A DNA stretch of 64,000 bases from Propionibacteriaceae bacterium (GTDB lineage Bacteria > Actinomycetota > Actinomycetes > Propionibacteriales > Propionibacteriaceae), in contig JAIRYW010000047.1 in the NCBI GenBank assembly GCA_031267645.1, positions 1 to 64,000 of the forward strand. The letters are read 5' to 3'. Below, piece after piece: positions 58,557-64,000 of the stretch (its first letter is position 1; the number at the start of each line of letters is the position of its first letter). The notes beneath the pieces are model-generated. The model worked only from the letters and a program-made list of their open reading frames with translations. It made no database searches and was not told where the DNA came from. The translations under genes were made by a program, and so were the position numbers.

Positions 58557-59752
58557 CGGATCTCCAGCCCGCGCTCGGCCAGCCGTCGCCGGTAGCGCTG
58601 GGCGCTTTGACGGACCTCGTCCAAGCTGTCGCCGCCGAATTTGTCCAAGACCGCCTCGGCCATCACCAGGGCCACCATGGCCTCGCCCACCACGGCCGCC
58701 GCCGGCACGGCGCAGACGTCCGACCGTTGATGGTGGGCCAGGGCCGCCAAACCGGTCCGCAGGTCCACCGTGCCTAGAGCCCGCGGCACGGTCGCGATCG
58801 GCTTCATGGCCGCCCGCAGCGTGATCGTCCCGCCGTTCGAGATGCCGCCCTCGATGCCGCCGGCCCGCTGGCTCAGTCGGGTCAGACCGCCGTCCAGCGG
58901 AACGATCTGGTCGTGGGCGGCCGAACCACGCAGCTCGGCCAGCTCGAAACCCAATCCGACTTCGACCCCTTTGATGGCCGGGATCGACATCAGGGCCGCC
59001 GCCAGCCGGGCGTCCAGCCGCCGGTCGCCCATGACGTGGCTGCCCAGGCCGGGCGGACAGCCGAAGACCAGGACCTCGAAGCGACCGCCCAGGGTGTCGC
59101 CGGCGGCTTGGGCGTCGTCGACCTCGGCCCGCATGGCCGAGCTGGCAGTCGGGTCGGCGCAGCGCATGGGGTCGGCGTCGATCCGGGCCAGGTCGTCCGG
59201 TCCCAACTGGACCGGACCGCTCTGACGCGGGCCGATGGCGGTGACATGGCTGATCAGGCGCACACCCAGGGCTTGGTCCAAGAATTGGCGGGCGGCCTCG
59301 CCCAACGCCACCCGGGCGGCCGTCTCCCGGGCTGAGGCCCGTTCCAAGATCGGCCGGGCGTCGTCGAAGTCGAATTTAGACATCCCGGCCAGATCGGCGT
59401 GGCCCGGCCGGGGCCTGGTCAGGGCGGCCTGGCGGGCCGAGTCGGCGGCGTCGGCCTGTTCGGCCTGGTCCAACGGGTCGGCCGCCATCACCGAACGCCA
59501 CTTGGGCCATTCGCTGTTGGCGATCTCGATCGACAGCGGCGAGCCCAGGGTACGGCCGTGGCGCAGGCCGCCGGTCAAGCGGACCTGGTCGCGCTCGAAG
59601 GACATCCGCGCCCCCCGGCCGTAGCCCAAACGGCGGCGGGCCAGGGCCCGTTCGACGTCTGGGCTGGTCAAGCCGACGCCGGCCGGCAGGCCGTCCAAGA
59701 CGGCCGTCAGGGCCGGTCCGTGCGACTCGCCAGCGGTCAACCAACGCAACAC
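58553..59752 (-). CDS. aroC: Chorismate synthase
   Basis: A 399-residue AroC that makes chorismate from EPSP using reduced [23 protein letters not shown] is the N-terminal signature; [20 protein letters not shown] follows, and the FMN-binding and catalytic His region RTLGSP and [15 protein letters not shown] are present. It is separated from aroE by two bases and is coupled to aroK. Confidence 0.97.
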   Translation of the reverse strand: MLRWLTAGESHGPALTAVLDGLPAGVGLTSPDVERALARRRLGYGRGARMSFERDQVRLTGGLRHGRTLGSPLSIEIANSEWPKWRSVMAADPLDQAEQADAADSARQAALTRPRPGHADLAGMSKFDFDDARPILERASARETAARVALGEAARQFLDQALGVRLISHVTAIGPRQSGPVQLGPDDLARIDADPMRCADPTASSAMRAEVDDAQAAGDTLGGRFEVLVFGCPPGLGSHVMGDRRLDARLAAALMSIPAIKGVEVGLGFELAELRGSAAHDQIVPLDGGLTRLSQRAGGIEGGISNGGTITLRAAMKPIATVPRALGTVDLRTGLAALAHHQRSDVCAVPAAAVVGEAMVALVMAEAVLDKFGGDSLDEVRQSAQRYRRRLAERGLEIR

Positions 59753-59754
59753 GG

Positions 59755-60603
59755 TCAGACGCTCCGCTCGGCTCGGCGGCGGGCCAGGGCTTGGGCGGCG
59801 GCGGTCAGGAAGACCTCCACCGGCACGGTCTGACCGCTCAACAGGGCCACCTGGTCGACGGCTTGGCGGGCCAGCAGGTCGAGTCCGCTGATGACCGGGC
59901 GGCCGGCCGCCTGGGCGGCCTCGGCCAGGGGGGTGGGCCAGGGGTCGTAGAGGACGTCGAAGACGATCTCGGCCCCCTCCACCAGGTCGGCCGCCAGCGG
60001 CTCCAGAGCGGCCGCCCCGCCGGCTGGTAGGGCGGACAGCACGACTTCGACCGGGTCCAGCCGGTCGCCCAGCCGTCGAGGGGTCAAGTCGATCCCCCAG
60101 GGCCGGGCCCGGTCGGCCAGGTCGGCCGCCTTGGCCGGGTCGCGCCCCACCACTTGGCCTTGCCCCACCCCGAGCTGGGCCAGGGCGTAGATGGCCGAAG
60201 CGGCGGTGGCGCCATTGCCGATGACAGCGGCCGAGCGGGGCCGGTCATGGCCGGCCGCGATCAAGGCCTGACGGAAACCGATGACGTCGGTGTTGCGCAC
60301 CCGGGTCTGTTCGATCTGGCCCGGACGGCCGTCGAAGACCATGGTGTTGGCCACGCCCAGGGCTCGCACCGTGGAGTCCCCCACCCCCAGCCGGGCCACC
60401 GCCCGCTTGACCGGAGCGGTGCAACTCAAGCCGCGCCAGGAGGAGTCCAGGGAGGCCACGAAGCGCTCCAACGACTCGACCGTGACCTGGTGGCGACCGT
60501 AGTGCCAGTCCAAGCCCAACCAGTCATAGGCCGCCTGATGCAAGGCCGGCGACAGGGAATGGTCGACTGGGCAGCCGATGATGGCGGAACGACCGACTGG
60601 CAT
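59755..60603 (-). CDS. aroE: Shikimate dehydrogenase
   Basis: A 282-residue AroE reducing 3-dehydroshikimate with [25 protein letters not shown] is the substrate-binding start; the catalytic Lys/Asp region is [13 protein letters not shown] and NTMVFDG, and the NADP-binding domain has [15 protein letters not shown]. The start at 60603 overlaps the mltG stop by one base. Note CTAPVK where most have NVT(x)P(x)K. Confidence 0.93.
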   Translation of the reverse strand: MPVGRSAIIGCPVDHSLSPALHQAAYDWLGLDWHYGRHQVTVESLERFVASLDSSWRGLSCTAPVKRAVARLGVGDSTVRALGVANTMVFDGRPGQIEQTRVRNTDVIGFRQALIAAGHDRPRSAAVIGNGATAASAIYALAQLGVGQGQVVGRDPAKAADLADRARPWGIDLTPRRLGDRLDPVEVVLSALPAGGAAALEPLAADLVEGAEIVFDVLYDPWPTPLAEAAQAAGRPVISGLDLLARQAVDQVALLSGQTVPVEVFLTAAAQALARRRAERSV

Positions 60604-61703
60604 CAGCAGCCCCCATTGCCCGGATGGGCGTCGCACCACTGGCTCATCAACTCGCGGTTGGCCAGGTGTTCCTCGTAGGTGACGGCGAAACGAGTCTCAC
60701 CCGTGTCCATGTCGACCGCCACCCAGTACAGCCAGTCGCCCTCGGCCGGATGCAGGGCGGCGATGAGGGCGGCCCGGCCGGGACTGCGGATGGGCGTGGG
60801 CGGCAGGCCGGTGTGCATATAAGTGTTGTAAGGGGTGTCGGTGTCCAGCTCAGCTTGGCTCAACACGTTGCTGGTGTAATGCAAGCCGTAATTGACGGCG
60901 CTGTCGATCTGCAGTCTCATGTCCTGGTCCAGCCGGTTGTAGATGGCGCGGGCCACCTTGGGCCGGTCCTCGTCCCGCCTGACCTCGGCTTCGATCAGGC
61001 TGGCCACGATCACCACCTCATAAGGCGTCAGGCCCAGCTCAGCCGCCTGGTCCTCCAACTCCAGTTCGCGCGCGATCTCGGCGAAACGAGTGGTCATCCG
61101 GGACAACATGCTAGAGGCCAGCGTCGGCAGCACGTAGCTGTCCGGGAAGAGGAAGCCTTCGGCTTGGCCGCCGGAGTAGGCCGGCAGGCCGATCAAACTG
61201 GGGTCGGACGCGGCCTGGGCCAGGGCCTCCTCAAAATCTGACCGGGGCAGCCCGGAGATCTCGGTCAACCGATCCACCACCTGCCAGATGGCCCAACCCT
61301 CGGGGATGACGGTCAGGTCCCGATCGACCTGGTTGGACGGGTCGGTCAGAATGTCCAAGGCGGTGGCGGCCGGCAATTTGGTGCGCATCCGGTAGCTGCC
61401 GGCCTGGACGATGGGGTTCTGCCGCCGGTTGGCCAGGCGGATGAAGGTGGTGGCCGACTTGATGACGTCGTTGGCCTGACAGATCTCGGCCACTTCGCTC
61501 AGACCGGCCAGCTCTGGCACCGTGATGACGATGTCGGCCTCGCCTAGGCCGATGTAGTCGTCCTCTTGACGCCACTCCAGGTAACGGTCGTAGACCTTGC
61601 GGCCGACGAAGAGCCCGCCGCCGATCAAGACCACCAGGCTGATCAGGACGGCGATCCCGCTCTTGACCCGCTGGCCGGGGGTGGGTGAGCCAGATTTCCT
61701 CAC
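60603..61703 (-). CDS. mltG: Endolytic murein transglycosylase MltG (YceG)
   Basis: A 366-residue inner-membrane lytic transglycosylase that cuts nascent glycan strands in the wall. One N-terminal membrane helix (about 15-35, IAVLISLVVLIGGGLFVG) precedes a LysM-like/YceG fold. The catalytic Glu is in VIVASLIEAEVRRDEDRPKV, and INYG-like SAVNYGLHYTSN plus the late GLPPTPIRSPGRAAL are typical. It starts with GTG, just after the ruvX stop, and overlaps aroE by one base. Confidence 0.94.
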   Translation of the reverse strand: MRKSGSPTPGQRVKSGIAVLISLVVLIGGGLFVGRKVYDRYLEWRQEDDYIGLGEADIVITVPELAGLSEVAEICQANDVIKSATTFIRLANRRQNPIVQAGSYRMRTKLPAATALDILTDPSNQVDRDLTVIPEGWAIWQVVDRLTEISGLPRSDFEEALAQAASDPSLIGLPAYSGGQAEGFLFPDSYVLPTLASSMLSRMTTRFAEIARELELEDQAAELGLTPYEVVIVASLIEAEVRRDEDRPKVARAIYNRLDQDMRLQIDSAVNYGLHYTSNVLSQAELDTDTPYNTYMHTGLPPTPIRSPGRAALIAALHPAEGDWLYWVAVDMDTGETRFAVTYEEHLANRELMSQWCDAHPGNGGC

Positions 61704-62180
61704 TTAGTCTCCTTCAGTCGGCTGCCCGATGACGCGCTGAGCTCGGGCCTGACCGGCCCGCTGGGCGGCCAAGACAGTGTCCAAGATACCGACCGCGGCC
61801 TGTTGATCGACGATCAGGCGCTGCTGACGCGCCGAGCGGCCGGCCTGGCGCAGGCGGCGGCTGGCCTCGACCGTGCTCCAGCGCTCGTCCACTAGATAGA
61901 CCGGCGTTTCGACCAGTCCGGCCAGCCGTTCGGCCAGCCCGACCACTCGCTGGGCGGCCGGGCCCGGCCGGCCGTCCAAGCCGACCGGCCAGCCGACGAT
62001 GACGGCGGCCGGTCGGAAACGCTCGATCAGGGCCTCCAAGTGGGCCCAGGGCTGACTGGCGTCGACCGTCGTGACCGGGTAGGCCAAAGCCCCCAGGCGG
62101 TCGCAGGCCGCCACCCCGATGCGGCGCTGGCCCAAGTCGAGGGCCAGCTTGACGCCGTCGGGCAGGGCCTCGACCGTCAC
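61704..62180 (-). CDS. ruvX: RuvX/YqgF Holliday-junction-resolvase-like protein
   Basis: A 158-residue RNase H-fold protein of the YqgF family, linked to 16S rRNA 5'-end maturation and to Holliday-junction resolution. LALDLGQRRIGVAACD carries the first Asp, and VIVGWPVGLDGRPGPAAQRV and VYLVDERWSTVEASRRL the further acidic residues. It starts with GTG at 62180, overlapping the alaS stop by four bases (GTGA). The usual alaS-ruvX-mltG-aroE order is kept. Confidence 0.93.
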   Translation of the reverse strand: MTVEALPDGVKLALDLGQRRIGVAACDRLGALAYPVTTVDASQPWAHLEALIERFRPAAVIVGWPVGLDGRPGPAAQRVVGLAERLAGLVETPVYLVDERWSTVEASRRLRQAGRSARQQRLIVDQQAAVGILDTVLAAQRAGQARAQRVIGQPTEGD

Positions 62181-64000
62181 GCCTGAGCCGACCCCAGAGC
62201 TTGGGCCACGGCGCTCAGAGCGGCTGGGGCCTGGCTGGCGTCGGACCCGCCGCCCTCGGCCAGATCGTCGCCGCCGCCGCCGCGACCGCCCAAGCGGCCG
62301 GCCGCCAACTCCACCAAGGCCTTGGCCGTCAGCCCGAGCTGACGGGCCCCGGCGGTGGTCGCCACCACCACCGTCGGCTTGACCCCGCCGGTCGAGACCA
62401 GGCAGACGACGGCCGCGGTCTGGTCCAACCGACCGCGCAATTCGACGGCCAGAGCCCGCCCCGAGGCGGCGGTCTCGTTCAGCTGGGCGCCGACCCAAGT
62501 CAGCTGGCCGACGGTCTGGGCTTGGCCCAGCAGACGGTCGGCCCGGGCGGCGGCCTGGGCCGTCGTCAACTCGGCGATGGTCTTCTCGGCCTGTTTGAGC
62601 TGGCTCATCAGCTTGGCCACGCGGTCGGCCAACTGGTCCGGCTGGACCCGCAGGATGTCGGTCAGATTGGCCACCAGGGCCCGTTCGGCCGCCAGGTGGT
62701 CGAAGGCCTCGGCCGAGACCAAGGCCTCCACCCGGCGCACGCCGGAGCCGACCGACTGCTCCCCCACCAGGGTCAGCAGGCCGATCTGGCCGGACTGCTC
62801 GACATGGGTGCCGCCGCACAGCTCACGCGACCAGGGGCCGCCCATCTCGACCATGCGCACGATGTGGCCGTACTTCTCTCCGAACATGGCCATGGCGCCC
62901 AGCTCCTTGGCCTCGGCCAAGGGCAGTTGGCGAGTCGACACGCCCAGTTGGCGACGGATGGCCTGGTTGGACAGGCCCTCCAGCTCAGCTTTGAGGTCGT
63001 CGCTCAAGGCCACCGTGCTGGAGAAGTCGAAGCGCAGATAGCCCGGCTTGTTGTACGAGCCGGCCTGGGTGGCGGTGGGGCCGAGCAGTTGGCGCAGCAC
63101 GGCGTGGACGACGTGGGTGGCCGAGTGGGCCTGGCAGGAGCCGAAGCGGGCCTCGGCCTCGACGCTGGCGGTGACCAGGTCCGAGACCGCCACCGCGCCG
63201 TCGGTGATGACGCCGCGATGGACGATCAGGCCGGGCACCGGGCGTTGCACGTCGACCACGTCCATGCTCAGACCGTGGCCGGTGATGACGCCGGAGTCGG
63301 CGTCTTGGCCGCCCGACTCGGCGTAGAAGGGAGTCTCAGCCAAAACGATCTCGACCGTCTGGCCGACCTCGGCCTGGCGCACCGGACGGCCGTCCAGGAT
63401 CAGCCCGCGCACCCCGGTCTCGACTTTGAGCTCGTCGTAGCCCAAGAAGACGGTCTCGCCGCCTCGGCGCAGGTCGGCGTAGACATCGGTCGAGACCAGG
63501 TTGCCCTTCTTCAGGCGGGCGTCCAATTTGGCCCGCTGCTTCTGCTCGGCCATCAAGGCCCGGAAGCCCTCGGCGTCGACCGCGATGCCTTGCTCCTCGG
63601 CCATCTCCAAGGTTAGGTCGATGGGGAAACCGTAAGTGTCGTGCAGACGGAAGGCCCTGTCACCGGACAGTTCCGCGCCGCCCTCCCGCCGCAGGCCGGA
63701 CACGGCCAGGTCGAAGATGCGGGTGCCCTCGGTCAAGGTGCGGCGGAAGGACTCCTCTTCGGCGTAGGCCAGGAAGGAGACTCGCTCCCACTGCTGGTCG
63801 ATCTCCGGATAGGAGGCGGACATGACGTCGCGCGAGACCGGCAGCAGCTGGGGCAGGACCGGATCGGTCACCCCCAGCATGCGCATGGACCGGATGGAGC
63901 GGCGCAACAGGCGGCGCAGGACGTAACCCCGCCCCTCGTTGCCGGGGGTGACGCCGTCGGTCAGCAGCATCAAGGAGCTGCGGATGTGGTCGGCCACCAC
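62177..64000 (-). CDS. alaS: Alanyl-tRNA synthetase, C-terminal part (cut by window edge)
   Basis: About 607 C-terminal residues of AlaRS; the start lies beyond 64000. The part seen contains the end of the catalytic/tRNA-recognition region (GVTPGNEGRGYVLRRLLRRS), a beta barrel, and the editing domain with zinc/hydrolysis motifs HSATHVVHAVL (HxxxH) and CGGTHVEQSG. A coiled-coil and the C-Ala domain with GGRGGGGDDLAEGGG close the chain. It charges tRNA-Ala with Ala and clears mischarged Ser/Gly. Confidence 0.97.
   Translation of the reverse strand: MVADHIRSSLMLLTDGVTPGNEGRGYVLRRLLRRSIRSMRMLGVTDPVLPQLLPVSRDVMSASYPEIDQQWERVSFLAYAEEESFRRTLTEGTRIFDLAVSGLRREGGAELSGDRAFRLHDTYGFPIDLTLEMAEEQGIAVDAEGFRALMAEQKQRAKLDARLKKGNLVSTDVYADLRRGGETVFLGYDELKVETGVRGLILDGRPVRQAEVGQTVEIVLAETPFYAESGGQDADSGVITGHGLSMDVVDVQRPVPGLIVHRGVITDGAVAVSDLVTASVEAEARFGSCQAHSATHVVHAVLRQLLGPTATQAGSYNKPGYLRFDFSSTVALSDDLKAELEGLSNQAIRRQLGVSTRQLPLAEAKELGAMAMFGEKYGHIVRMVEMGGPWSRELCGGTHVEQSGQIGLLTLVGEQSVGSGVRRVEALVSAEAFDHLAAERALVANLTDILRVQPDQLADRVAKLMSQLKQAEKTIAELTTAQAAARADRLLGQAQTVGQLTWVGAQLNETAASGRALAVELRGRLDQTAAVVCLVSTGGVKPTVVVATTAGARQLGLTAKALVELAAGRLGGRGGGGDDLAEGGGSDASQAPAALSAVAQALGSAQA

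Overview
The window is a GC-rich (Actinomycetota-like) chromosomal segment. The supporting evidence is a 20S proteasome gene pair (prcB-prcA), an actinobacterial integration host factor (mihF), a DUF2510 protein, an actinobacterial-type PriA without helicase motifs, and a tRNA-Pro(GGG) beside der. I cannot place it below phylum. No rRNA, CRISPR array, prophage or intact insertion sequence was seen. The right-hand end cuts alaS.

Layout. 0-14 kb is an accessory mosaic of short units on both strands: a PlsC-like acyltransferase, a solitary vsr, a VapBC pair, a methyltransferase with a possible leader peptide, dhaL-dhaK, a small membrane protein, a cobalamin-binding-type radical SAM enzyme coupled to a possible 53-residue peptide, a hydrolase / GPH symporter / TetR unit, a TetR-SDR divergent pair with a clear operator, gene remnants, and a DUF2510-DUF4177 protein. 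A tRNA-Pro with a decayed VapBC-like pair marks the border to the core genome. 14-24 kb is a minus-strand run of housekeeping genes: metH, trmI, prcB, prcA, tyrA, cmk, der. 24-37 kb is a sugar locus. A divergent promoter with LacI-type operator sequence separates rhamnulokinase (rhaB, plus strand) from a minus-strand operon: rhaI, a PHP-like protein, an aldolase-dehydrogenase fusion, a double-Rossmann zinc-type dehydrogenase, and a complete 2-oxo acid dehydrogenase complex (E2, E3 and an alpha-beta fused E1). 37-64 kb is a long minus-strand core block in familiar actinobacterial order: alaS, ruvX, mltG, aroE, aroC, aroK, aroB, (PaiB-like), efp, nusB, carA, carB, pyrD, pyrF, mihF, gmk, rpoZ, metK, (SGNH hydrolase), priA, (secreted protein), fmt, rsmB, rpe, thrC.

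How the genes work together. Rhamnose would be isomerised (RhaI), phosphorylated (RhaB), cleaved to DHAP and L-lactaldehyde, and the aldehyde oxidised by the SDR half of the fusion. The co-transcribed PDH-like complex and the unusual MDR suggest that the two- or three-carbon product is taken to an acyl-CoA within the same operon. This is the strongest candidate here for an undescribed pathway arrangement. The second is the small ORF overlapping the radical SAM gene by ATGA, which could be a RiPP-like substrate, though chance in GC-rich DNA is a real alternative.

Many gene ends overlap by 1 to 16 bases, so I chose starts using ribosome sites, family N-termini and these overlaps. Functions are read from motifs by eye; no database search was possible.
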